Below, in pieces: positions 35,749 through 43,789 of a stretch of 64,000 bases of DNA. Positions within the stretch are counted from its first letter, which is position 1. Each line of letters opens with the position of its first letter. Both the position numbers and the translations under genes were made by a program. Source of the DNA: Sporomusa ovata DSM 2662 (GTDB taxonomy: Bacteria > Bacillota > Negativicutes > Sporomusales > Sporomusaceae); the NCBI RefSeq assembly GCF_000445445.1, contig NZ_ASXP01000003.1:310001-374000 (forward strand), written 5' to 3'. Below the pieces are notes generated by a model. That model made no database searches. It saw nothing but the letters and a program-made list of their open reading frames with translations, and had not been told where the DNA came from.

Positions 35749-36996
35749 TCACTTTTCAGCTAGAACAGCAGCAATTTTTTCTTTCACACTTCCCAGATGA
35801 ACCGCATCAGGCTGACGCCAGCTTCCCGCCGCCAAATAATGATAGCGAAGATAATATAGAAATTTATCGATAAGAATGTCATCAGGCTGTTGGTTTACTA
35901 CAGATAAAGCTGCCACTAAGTCATCAGGGTCTGAAGCATTCACGGTTAAACCGGGAACGTTATAAAAAGCGTTTCCCATAGTTATTACCGGTTTGTGCTG
36001 GACAAGCGCTTCAATGCCAACAGAGGAATTGATTGTAATAACGCCTGCAGAAGATTTAATTAGCTGTGGGGTTGAATAATATCGCAGAAAAATAATCCCG
36101 CTGTCTTGATATTTTTCGCGTACGGCGTCATAACTGATTCTACCAAAGTCGGAAGGGTGTTCCTTTACTACTACCTTGATTGTATCGTTAGTCTCCCGGT
36201 TGTACCGTTCAATTGCCGGCACAACATAAGCCAGCAGCTCGGCCATTGTTTTTACCTTGGGAGAATTTAATAATACCTGGGTATCGTCATGGACCTGAAA
36301 GGGTACAAATATATATTTGGCAGGTAGTTGGACGTCTTCCGTCTGACCCTGCTTTTTATTTTTCGTAAATTTCTGATACCATTTGGTCTTAAGCGCGCGA
36401 ATAGCCGGCCTGGTCTCATAAAGTTGCCGCAGTTTTTCCGTTTGAATTTGAACAGCATCGTAAAAGGAACGTGATTTGCCAACTAAACTGTTGGCATAAT
36501 TTACCCCCTTGGCATCAACAGTGGTAGTACCAGGCAAGCAGCCATTCTCAAAAAACAGTGTTTTCCTGCCAAGAATTCTAGCTACCCTTGTTGCTGCCGC
36601 CAGTGGAACAAGCGTGCCATTCCATACACAAACAAGATCAATGCTATGTTTTTTAATATAGTCACAAAAGAATCGTAAAGCTCCATAGGCCTGGGCTTCT
36701 AACACCGATTTGCTATGAAGATAGCGCCTAAGGATTCCGAAATTGCGATATTGTCCTTTTATTAGTAAAAACGAAATGATTTCTTCTATGTCTTGCCTGG
36801 TAATACCCAGTTCTGAAGGCAACGTCTCCAAGGATGCACGAGTCATGATATCAGACACTGTGGCTGAGGAATAGTCTACATGATAAATCTGGTAGGAATC
36901 AGTAAGAAAATTGCCCAACTCATGGAAATAACGGCGTTGATGACCGTTTAACGAAATGAACAATATTCGTTTTTTAAAGTCAGCGATGTAAATCAC
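35749..36996 (-). CDS. Capsule polysaccharide biosynthesis/export protein (KpsS/LipB-like, PF05159 type)
   Basis: A 415-residue protein of the capsule-synthesis family whose KpsS/KpsC members are Kdo transferases. N-terminal FKKRILFISLNGHQRRYF, a FENGCLPGTTTVD block, VVVKEHPSDFGR and the C-terminal TINSSVGIEALVQHKPVI are typical. It lies in an LPS core operon rather than with capsule ABC exporters, so it may add Kdo or a related sugar to the core. The frame opens at GTG 36996; the RBS is unclear because GAGG overlaps that codon, so the exact start is uncertain. Confidence 0.8.
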   Translation of the reverse strand: MIYIADFKKRILFISLNGHQRRYFHELGNFLTDSYQIYHVDYSSATVSDIMTRASLETLPSELGITRQDIEEIISFLLIKGQYRNFGILRRYLHSKSVLEAQAYGALRFFCDYIKKHSIDLVCVWNGTLVPLAAATRVARILGRKTLFFENGCLPGTTTVDAKGVNYANSLVGKSRSFYDAVQIQTEKLRQLYETRPAIRALKTKWYQKFTKNKKQGQTEDVQLPAKYIFVPFQVHDDTQVLLNSPKVKTMAELLAYVVPAIERYNRETNDTIKVVVKEHPSDFGRISYDAVREKYQDSGIIFLRYYSTPQLIKSSAGVITINSSVGIEALVQHKPVITMGNAFYNVPGLTVNASDPDDLVAALSVVNQQPDDILIDKFLYYLRYHYLAAGSWRQPDAVHLGSVKEKIAAVLAEK

Positions 36997-37054
36997 CTCT
37001 GTCGATATCTAGTTCGGGAAGTTTCTTTTTGTCTTTACCCAATGCTAAATTATA

Positions 37055-38083
37055 CTATAGCTGCGTAATTTCCAGCAACTGTGAATAGACTGTCTCCACA
37101 TTTATGCTCTCAAGACAATCCCATCCATTTGAACACTTGCGCTGCCAACAGCCAATACACGGACGGTCAGCTAAAACAACTCTGTGAATGCTGCCGTAGG
37201 GCCCGTTACGGATTTGATCTGTCGGACCCATTAAGGCAATTGTCGGTATACCAAGGGCGACAGACAGGTGCATCGGCCCGGTATCGCCGCCGACAAAGGC
37301 TGTCGCATTTTTAATTACATAAGCTAATTGCTTAAGTGATGTCTTACCCACAAGACTAATGGGAGGTATCTGAACCTGGGCCAATAGTCTTTCCAACAAG
37401 GGACCGTCCCCTGGTCCGCCAATAACTACCGGCGTGAATTTTTCCGCAGTGTAAAGACGGTCACATAGCTTGGCAAATTTTTCGGCAGGCCATATTTTGT
37501 TCGGCCAATTGGCTCCCAGGGCCATAACAACATAAGGAGTACCAGCAGATAACCCGGCGTGGGCCATGACACTCCTGGTTCGTTTTACTTCATCATCTGT
37601 GATTACAACTGGAAACACAGGTTGATCAACCTGGCAGCCAAGCCCTCTTACGACATCAAGGTAACGCTCAACAACATGCCCGTTGGCATGACTGCCGACA
37701 ACACGCCTGCTCAAGAGCCGGCTACCTTCACGCGCGTTTTCATACACTAGTCTGGTGCTGGCTCCGCTGAGAAAAGCAATGACACTGCTTTTGAATAAAC
37801 CTTGAAGATCGAGGGCCAGGTCAAATCGCCGCGCCTTTAGATCTGCTGCAAATTCCGGAGCATGCTTAAGTAAGCCGCCTAGGGTCTTAAAATTAGCTTT
37901 ATCGAAAATGATTATTTCATCAATATAAGGATTGTTAGTTAAAATATCATAGGCCTGTTTTTCCACAACCCAGGTTATTCTGGCTTGAGGAAAGCATTTT
38001 TTCAGGGCCGGCGCTACAGGCAACGCATGAATTACGTCACCGATGGCGCTTAGTTTGACGATCAGGATATTGGTATAACTCAA
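37055..38083 (-). CDS. ADP-heptose:LPS heptosyltransferase (GT9)
   Basis: A 342-residue GT9 enzyme: ILIVKLSAIGDVIHALP at the N-terminus, ALDLQGLFKSS, ALGANWPNKIWP and FVGGDTGPMHLSVALGIPT. It transfers L-glycero-D-manno-heptose from ADP-heptose to the Kdo-lipid A acceptor. The start is TTG 38083 with AGGAGG 7 nt upstream; the longer frame to 38209 would overlap hldC and lacks family similarity. A Cys-rich tail (CIGCWQRKC) is present. It pairs with hldC and hldA upstream. Confidence 0.92.
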   Translation of the reverse strand: MSYTNILIVKLSAIGDVIHALPVAPALKKCFPQARITWVVEKQAYDILTNNPYIDEIIIFDKANFKTLGGLLKHAPEFAADLKARRFDLALDLQGLFKSSVIAFLSGASTRLVYENAREGSRLLSRRVVGSHANGHVVERYLDVVRGLGCQVDQPVFPVVITDDEVKRTRSVMAHAGLSAGTPYVVMALGANWPNKIWPAEKFAKLCDRLYTAEKFTPVVIGGPGDGPLLERLLAQVQIPPISLVGKTSLKQLAYVIKNATAFVGGDTGPMHLSVALGIPTIALMGPTDQIRNGPYGSIHRVVLADRPCIGCWQRKCSNGWDCLESINVETVYSQLLEITQL

Positions 38084-38120
38084 TAGAACACCTCCTGGCG
38101 GAGTGTGGTAAGCTCGCCTT

Positions 38121-38591
38121 TTATATTTCGCGGCAGATTTTTTCAATAATATTACTGGATGACCGCCCCGGCACCTCCGGTACCAGCACAATACGGCCAC
38201 CATGGGCAACTACTATTTTACCTTCAGGCAGTGTTTCGATGGTATAGTCACCGCCTTTTGCGTAAACATCAGGTTGAACTACAGCAACCAGATTTTCTGC
38301 TGTAGTTTCATCAAAAACAACCACATAGTCTACTGCTGCCAGACCGGCAAGCACTTCGGCTCTGTCCTCCTGGCAATTAACCGGGCGGTTTGGACCTTTG
38401 AGCTGCTTTACCGAACTGTCACTGTTCAAACCAACAATCAGACAGTCGCCCAGTTGCCGGGCACCTGCCAGATAACGGACATGACCGGCATGTAATATAT
38501 CAAAACAGCCATTGGTAAATACGACCGTTTTCCCCGCTGCCTGTAATGTTTTACTAATAATACCGCTAGTTGCACGATCCACAATTTTCAT
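38121..38591 (-). CDS. hldC: D-glycero-beta-D-manno-heptose 1-phosphate adenylyltransferase
   Basis: A 156-residue nucleotidyltransferase corresponding to the C-terminal half of HldE: FTNGCFDILHAGHVRYL (HxGH), LIVGLNSDSSVK and VPEVPGRSSSNIIEKI. It makes ADP-D,D-heptose. Its ATG overlaps the hldA stop (ATGA). Kinase and adenylyltransferase are separate genes here, unlike the fused HldE of enterics. Substrate stereochemistry (alpha or beta) is by analogy. Confidence 0.92.
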   Translation of the reverse strand: MKIVDRATSGIISKTLQAAGKTVVFTNGCFDILHAGHVRYLAGARQLGDCLIVGLNSDSSVKQLKGPNRPVNCQEDRAEVLAGLAAVDYVVVFDETTAENLVAVVQPDVYAKGGDYTIETLPEGKIVVAHGGRIVLVPEVPGRSSSNIIEKICREI

Positions 38592-39586
38592 TCGTAATAC
38601 TCTCCAATCGCGGCTTTGAGCTCTTGCGGCGAAGTAGTGGCTGTACCAGGTTTACGCACAACGACGCCTGCGGCAAAGTTAGCCAAACAGGCAGCCTCTA
38701 TATAATCAGCACCGGCAGCCAGTGCCAGCATCATCGTGGCCACAACCGTATCACCAGCACCTGTCACATCATAAACCTCACTCATATTGGTTACTGGAAT
38801 ATGAGTATGGGTGCCATTACGGTTGAACAGTGTCATCCCGTCCGGCCCCTGGGTAATTAAAATAACCTCTGCCTTTAGTTTTGCCAGCATGAGTTCAGCA
38901 GTTTGCTGCACCTGGCTGCCATTGAGCATTTTTAAACCGGTAGCAGCCGCCGCTTCTGATTCATTTTGTTTGACAAGCCGAATACCTTCATAAGCCATAA
39001 TATCATAGCGTGAGTCGACAATAGACGGAATGCCCGCCCGGTTACAGGCGCTAATAACCTGTTCCCTAATGGCGGGCGAAATTGTCATACTGCCATAGTC
39101 GCTTATGATTACAGCCGACATGGTTTGCATTGTTGCTTCAATATAAGTAAGCAGTTTTTGTTCAATAGTAGTGTCAAGCGGTTCTTTACTTTCACGGTCG
39201 ATCCGCACTATCTGCTGACGAACAGTAGCCTGACCGCCAGCCATAATGCGTGTTTTGGTAATTGTTGGCCGCACTGTATCAATAAAAAGTCCATCTGTAT
39301 TCACTTTTTTGTCACGTAAGCTGTGACTAAGCTGCTCGCCGGCATTATCCGGGCCAACCACGCCAACGGCATATACCTGCCCGCCCAGGGCGGCGGCATT
39401 ATTGACAGCGTTAGCTGCGCCACCAGGTACTACGGTTTCATGAGAATGTTCAAGGATAAGAACAGGTGCTTCACGGGATATGCGGGCTATCTTGCCTTCA
39501 AGGTAAACATCGGCAACCATGTCACCGATAATCATGATTTTTTGATCCTGGAGTTTATCGATATAAGGCACTAGATTCCGAGACAT
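38588..39586 (-). CDS. hldA: D-glycero-beta-D-manno-heptose-7-phosphate kinase
   Basis: A 332-residue PfkB/ribokinase-type kinase: KIMIIGDMVADVYLEGKI, PGGAANAVNNAAALGG and the C-terminal DVTGAGDTVVATMML with the catalytic Asp. It phosphorylates heptose-7-P for the ADP-heptose route. GmhA, GmhB and HldD are not in this window. AAGGAG lies 11 nt before the ATG. Just downstream of the LptD-like gene (33 nt). Confidence 0.92.
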   Translation of the reverse strand: MSRNLVPYIDKLQDQKIMIIGDMVADVYLEGKIARISREAPVLILEHSHETVVPGGAANAVNNAAALGGQVYAVGVVGPDNAGEQLSHSLRDKKVNTDGLFIDTVRPTITKTRIMAGGQATVRQQIVRIDRESKEPLDTTIEQKLLTYIEATMQTMSAVIISDYGSMTISPAIREQVISACNRAGIPSIVDSRYDIMAYEGIRLVKQNESEAAAATGLKMLNGSQVQQTAELMLAKLKAEVILITQGPDGMTLFNRNGTHTHIPVTNMSEVYDVTGAGDTVVATMMLALAAGADYIEAACLANFAAGVVVRKPGTATTSPQELKAAIGEYYE

Positions 39587-39619
39587 ATGTGGAATGGCTC
39601 CTTTCAGAGTTAAAAAGAA

Positions 39620-41005
39620 TTACCATTTAATAGTATTTACATCTACTCGAAGTTGCTCACGTTCAGCACGGTACGTTATTTTCGCTTCCCAGCAATGCAG
39701 ATTACGATACCAGCTATAGTCAACATCGTGCACTTCATGGTTATCCAGATCATAGCTGTGACTAATGCCAATAGCATTCATTTTGTCGATTTTATAGATG
39801 AAGCCAGTTTTTAGTTCCCGACTCAAATCTGTTTTATCATACTCAAACAGCGCATCATTATTTTGCGCATAATGATACCCAACCGAAGTACTGAAGCGCT
39901 CAGACCATTGTTTATCAAAGGTCGCGTCAAACTTCCAAACATTCCGTGTAGAGTTATCATAACTTTCTATTATATGCTGAACCCCGGTTCCTAAATTTAG
40001 CTTGGCACTGCTGCCAAATTTAATCGGTTCATGCTTCAAATAAAGACCATACTCCTGGTGCCAGCTTGTTTTTTCTGAATCACTCCATTTTCCATAAGCA
40101 GCAGAAAAGGTATAGTGTATCGGCAGATTGCCTAACTGCTGCGGTTTGTAGGAAAATTTAAATTCAGGTTCTTTCTTGATCCAATGGCTATCATCATCAT
40201 TAAAATGACCTTGGTCAATACTAAAGGTATAGTTTTTGTCGCGATGAATCAAACCATAGCTTGGCTTAAAATTGGATCGCGAGTAATAGTCAAGGTTCAC
40301 ATAGGCGGATACCATGTTGCTAAGGGAGTATTCAAGATGCTGTTTTATGAACGCACCGTCATCACTATCATAACCTAAGCGGGGAAATGCACTGCCCTTT
40401 GCATCAGGTTTTAAGGACTGTTCGTATTTAGGAAGAGTAAAGATCACCATCTTGCCAATCCAAACTTTAGCATTATAAGCAATCATTTTATCGCCAGGCC
40501 AAATTTCGATTTTGTCAGCACTAATGTGATAGTCGGGAACTTTGGCTGGACAGCCTGTGGCCGTACCATTATTGATTGTAAGCTGACTGGGCGACATACT
40601 AATGGTTTCGCCTGCGATATATTTATCCTCAAGTTGACCGTTTGCCTGTTTCATACTGCCTGTTTTAAGTTTATAATTATATACTGTTCCTGTACCATTT
40701 AGTGTAAGATCTTTTTGAAAAAACCGGGATTTTTCTTTAATCCGTATTTCGTTTATTTTGGCGTTGCCGTCAATTTGTTCTGCTTCCAGGCGCTGCTCAA
40801 CGTTAGTGATAATTACATTGCCTTTAGCAAGGATGTCACCTGTTTCCTCGCTGAAAGATAAGTCATTAGCTTCAATTACGATCGGTACTTGAGGGGCGGC
40901 AATCTCATTAGTGGCTTTTGTGTCTTTAGCCTGACCAGGTACTGTTCCCCCAAATACTATAGCAAACGCCAATAGCCCCAGGATAAGTTTATTATTATTA
41001 GGCAT
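39620..41005 (-). CDS. Short LptD-like LPS-assembly outer-membrane protein
   Basis: A 461-residue protein with a signal peptide (cleavage near QAKD), then an OstA/LptA-like repeat domain (IEANDLSFSEETGDILAKGNVIITN, residues about 42-65), a GCPAKVPDYHI segment, and from about residue 200 a chain of beta-strand-like segments ending in VNTIKW (terminal aromatic). This is the layout of LptD but far shorter than the enteric protein (about 780). It would insert LPS in the outer leaflet. First gene of the hld/core operon. Confidence 0.78.
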   Translation of the reverse strand: MPNNNKLILGLLAFAIVFGGTVPGQAKDTKATNEIAAPQVPIVIEANDLSFSEETGDILAKGNVIITNVEQRLEAEQIDGNAKINEIRIKEKSRFFQKDLTLNGTGTVYNYKLKTGSMKQANGQLEDKYIAGETISMSPSQLTINNGTATGCPAKVPDYHISADKIEIWPGDKMIAYNAKVWIGKMVIFTLPKYEQSLKPDAKGSAFPRLGYDSDDGAFIKQHLEYSLSNMVSAYVNLDYYSRSNFKPSYGLIHRDKNYTFSIDQGHFNDDDSHWIKKEPEFKFSYKPQQLGNLPIHYTFSAAYGKWSDSEKTSWHQEYGLYLKHEPIKFGSSAKLNLGTGVQHIIESYDNSTRNVWKFDATFDKQWSERFSTSVGYHYAQNNDALFEYDKTDLSRELKTGFIYKIDKMNAIGISHSYDLDNHEVHDVDYSWYRNLHCWEAKITYRAEREQLRVDVNTIKW

Positions 41006-41116
41006 AGCACATACTATTCTCCTATTTAGTAAATATTCGAGCTGGATTTTTGGTTATCTAGAGTTAATTCTACACCTGCCGCACCATTCCTTCCTAGTTT
41101 TTTCGGTAATATGTAG

Positions 41117-41141
41117 AAAAAGCCGCATTAAGCGGCTTTTT
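41117..41141 (-). terminator. Terminator after the 41158-42087 gene
   Basis: AAAAAGCCGC / GCGGCTTTTT with a 5-nt loop, 16 nt past the stop of the minus-strand gene; T-run on the minus strand. It separates that gene from the LptD/hld operon. Confidence 0.85.
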
Positions 41142-41157
41142 CGCAGTTATTTACCGG

Positions 41158-42087
41158 TTATTTAACTCTAATTCCATATACTTCGGTATCTTCCTGGGTT
41201 TGTATGTATAGTTCACTGCCAATAGGTATGTTAGCCTCTTTGCCACTAATAAAAGCTCCGCCAATAATGCCAACAGGGCCAAGGATAATCATGCCGGCTA
41301 CGCTGGCACCTGCGGCTTTGGCCAGCGACTTGGTTTCTTCTTTGGCCTTTTCGCCCAAGATGGTAGCAACGGCACTGCCATCTGCTGCGTGAGCGCTATC
41401 AAAGCTTATGTCCAGCTTGGCATCCCGGCCAAAGTTTTTTGCTGATTGAACTTTTAAAATTTTACCAATCCCACTGGCACCTTGGGGGAATACCAATATA
41501 CCGTCGATGGTTACGTCTTCAGCGACACCTAAAGCCACAGTATCGCCAACTTTGCTTTGTTTGCTGTTTAGTGTAGAAAGAGTTTTTATTTTTATAAGCG
41601 TGTCTTTGGGTACTTTCATAGCAATAACTTCAACCTGACCATCTGTGTAGGCAAGTTTGAGAAGTTTTCTCAGACGCGAATCCACAGATCCTGTTGCCGG
41701 ACTGCCATTCATCATTGTCTCAAGCTTCTCTACCCGCACTTTTACCGGATTATCACTTACCCGGTGTGTCAGTGTCCACTCAACAGCATTAAGTTTAGTA
41801 AGTACTGATGGTGCCTGTTCGGTTGTTTCAAGAACATGCACATACAAATTATCCACCCGCGGCAGTAACGCTTCCTGCGTTTTACTGCCATAGACTTCTT
41901 CTTCTACCTTGTCTATCCTATCTGTTAATGCGCCTGTTTGCGTAGTTCCGTAAATGGTTTTCTCAATTATCGCCAATTTGCCGACGACCGTAAGCTCGCC
42001 AGCTGCTTGTGCCGAAACAGGAACGGCAATTGCCGAAATCATTAGCATAAGCGTGACAAATAGCGCTGTGATTTTCTTATTAACCAT
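41158..42087 (-). CDS. Exported protein of unknown function
   Basis: A 309-residue secreted protein: signal peptide (VNKKITALFVTLML..., cleavage after SAQA). Residues about 25-150 have repeated KL..IE..IYG...GAL..RI..VE..VYG units, which look like short amphipathic repeats. The C-terminal half has ILVFPQGASGIGKIL and a Gly-rich hydrophobic stretch (GASVAGMIILGPVGIIGGAF). ATG 42087 is chosen for the signal peptide and AAGGAGGG RBS; a longer frame would overlap the porin terminator. Not recognised; its place beside OmpM porins suggests an envelope role. Confidence 0.8.
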   Translation of the reverse strand: MVNKKITALFVTLMLMISAIAVPVSAQAAGELTVVGKLAIIEKTIYGTTQTGALTDRIDKVEEEVYGSKTQEALLPRVDNLYVHVLETTEQAPSVLTKLNAVEWTLTHRVSDNPVKVRVEKLETMMNGSPATGSVDSRLRKLLKLAYTDGQVEVIAMKVPKDTLIKIKTLSTLNSKQSKVGDTVALGVAEDVTIDGILVFPQGASGIGKILKVQSAKNFGRDAKLDISFDSAHAADGSAVATILGEKAKEETKSLAKAAGASVAGMIILGPVGIIGGAFISGKEANIPIGSELYIQTQEDTEVYGIRVK

Positions 42088-42164
42088 GAAGATCCCTCCT
42101 TGATGAATTACGTATTTGGAATAATTCGTCATGGCAAAGAAAATATCCTGCCTTTGAGGCAACA

Positions 42165-42195
42165 AAAAACCCGCTAACAAAGTTAGCGGGTTTTT
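42165..42195 (-). terminator. Terminator of the first SLH porin gene
   Basis: A 14-bp perfect stem AAAAACCCGCTAAC / GTTAGCGGGTTTTT with a 3-nt loop, 13 nt past the porin stop; T-run on the minus strand. Confidence 0.9.
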
Positions 42196-42208
42196 ACGAT
42201 TATTGGAA

Positions 42209-43468
42209 TTAGAATGTGTAGATAAGCTCAGCAAACATGTTATCCTTATTGACTTTACCAGTTTTTTCATCTTCCATATCGTTGTATTGGATACGCATAA
42301 TGCCGTTTTTGAATAAGGCATATTCAAAACCGTAGTCTACACCTTTAATATCGTCCATTTCTTTGATGCCTTTCCAATTAGCACTATCAGTAAAGTCATT
42401 CCAGTTTACCGGGTCAAATCCAGATTCAGCTTTTCTGTAGCTAACATACAGACCGTAGGAATGAGCCTTGCTAGCGACTGCACCTTTATACTTAATTCTG
42501 CTCGCCCAGGCTTTGGCTGTATCGCCATTGTGTGCACTGTTATTAGCCGTGTAAGAATCGTTTTCGCCATACTCACCGGTAACTGTGAAGTCTTTCCAGC
42601 CAGTATATTTCAAACCAGCAGCTACGCTCTTATAATAGATTTCATCCTGATCGGCAAGGTAAGAAGCAGTAATATTGAGGTTTTGATTTACTTTGAAATC
42701 AATATTACCGGCAGCAAAGTTAAGATTTTTGGCAGTGCCATCATATTTATCTTCTTTTTTGAAAGCGAATCCAGTAACTTTAATATTATTACCAGCACTT
42801 AATAACAAACCATCATTGTATTGGGAATTATTGGCAAGCAATTTTTGACCAAGAACTAGCGGCTGACGACCAAAGCTATATCCTAAACCATTTATAGCAC
42901 CAGTAATATATGCCTGGTCAATTTTTGCTTCCGAGCCAGTTCCAGCACCCCATTCACTTTCACTGTGGAAACGTCCTTTGAAGGTTACATTCTCATCAAT
43001 TGGAGCTGTCATGGAAATACGGACACGAGTTCTCTCACCAGTTCTGTCGCCATCTTTAGCTACTTCATCATTCCACTCATAACGCTCACGAATTTCACCG
43101 GTGAATTTTACTTTGGAAGAATTTTTCTCCAGGTTGTCAACGCGAACGCCGAGATTGTTGAGTTCTGTGCCGAATTCGGCTTTCAGGGCTTCAATTTCCC
43201 TTTTGGTTGCAGCATCGGCTTTGTCGCTGTTAGCCATTGCTTTGGCTACGATAGTAGCCACTTCATAACGGGTAAGGGTTTTGTTTCCTTGGTAAGTGCC
43301 ATCGCCGTAGCCGGAGATTACACCAGCTTGAGCAAGTTTGTTGATAGCGTCATATGCCCAGTGTTTTGCCGGAACATCGACGAAGGGGTTAGCAGGTGCT
43401 GCCAGGGCAGTTCCTGCTACGCTCATTGCAAATACTGCTGCAAGAGCCATAGCTGTTTGTCTTTTCAT
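42209..43468 (-). CDS. SLH-domain outer-membrane porin (OmpM type), copy A
   Basis: A 419-residue outer-membrane protein: signal peptide (to about ALAA, residue 24), one SLH domain (FVDVPAKHWAYDAINKL...GYGDGTYQG...RYEVATIVAKAM, about 27-75), a coiled coil (about 77-115), then a beta-barrel ending in the aromatic LIYTF. OmpM proteins span the outer membrane and bind peptidoglycan via SLH, tethering the two. It is almost identical to copies B and C over the first 115 residues, but the barrels differ. It has the conserved leader and its own terminator. Confidence 0.92.
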   Translation of the reverse strand: MKRQTAMALAAVFAMSVAGTALAAPANPFVDVPAKHWAYDAINKLAQAGVISGYGDGTYQGNKTLTRYEVATIVAKAMANSDKADAATKREIEALKAEFGTELNNLGVRVDNLEKNSSKVKFTGEIRERYEWNDEVAKDGDRTGERTRVRISMTAPIDENVTFKGRFHSESEWGAGTGSEAKIDQAYITGAINGLGYSFGRQPLVLGQKLLANNSQYNDGLLLSAGNNIKVTGFAFKKEDKYDGTAKNLNFAAGNIDFKVNQNLNITASYLADQDEIYYKSVAAGLKYTGWKDFTVTGEYGENDSYTANNSAHNGDTAKAWASRIKYKGAVASKAHSYGLYVSYRKAESGFDPVNWNDFTDSANWKGIKEMDDIKGVDYGFEYALFKNGIMRIQYNDMEDEKTGKVNKDNMFAELIYTF

Positions 43469-43477
43469 TGTGTTTTT

Positions 43478-43562
43478 ACCTCCTTAGAATTTGGGGAATA
43501 TTTTGAGCGGCCCTACTAAGGAGAAAGATTTGTAAGTGTCCATGTTTCCTTACACTTTTCTC
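43478..43562 (-). ncRNA. Structured 5' leader of SLH porin copy A (candidate translational switch)
   Basis: RNA sense, from the promoter side: P1 GAGAAA (43557-43562) / UUUCUC (43521-43526), 2-nt and 4-nt internal loop sides, P2 UGUAAG / CUUACA (43549-43554 / 43531-43536), and apical loop GAAACAUGGACA (43537-43548). Next, CUCCUUAG (43516-43523) can pair with CUAAGGAG (43480-43487), which contains the ribosome binding site. The P1 3' strand and the anti-SD strand share 43521-43523, so the two cannot both form fully. Confidence 0.6.
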
Positions 43563-43669
43563 TTTGTAGTTTGCTCACAGGGGTATATATTCTACATTAT
43601 GTATTATATTCCTGCTAAGGAAAATATTTTTTATTAAAAAAGCTATCTCACCCTTGAGGATACGGCTCT

Positions 43670-43720
43670 AACCGCAGAGACCCTCATGCCAGCGATGCCG
43701 GCATGAGGGTCTCTGCGGTT
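43670..43720. repeat. 21-bp perfect inverted repeat between porin genes
   Basis: AACCGCAGAGACCCTCATGCC is followed 9 nt later by its exact reverse complement. It lies between the terminator of copy B and the promoter region of copy A. It lacks a following T-run long enough for a standard terminator on the minus strand. 43563-43669 is AT-rich and holds the promoter area (AGCAGGAA box at 43609-43616 on the minus strand). Confidence 0.75.
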
Positions 43721-43750
43721 CAAAAAAACTTATACTTTCTTTATGTATAA

Positions 43751-43780
43751 AAAAACCGCTAACAGTTGTTAGCGGTTTTT
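43751..43780 (-). terminator. Terminator of SLH porin copy B
   Basis: A 13-bp stem AAAAACCGCTAAC / GTTAGCGGTTTTT with a 4-nt loop, 9 nt past the stop; T-run on the minus strand. The core sequence is shared with the terminators of copies A and C. Confidence 0.9.
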
Positions 43781-43789
43781 GACCGGAAA

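Noticed and set aside
42088..42327. Longer N-terminus for the exported protein at 41158-42087
   Set aside because: The extra 80 codons run through the terminator and 3' end of porin copy A; the ATG at 42087 gives a signal peptide and a strong RBS.
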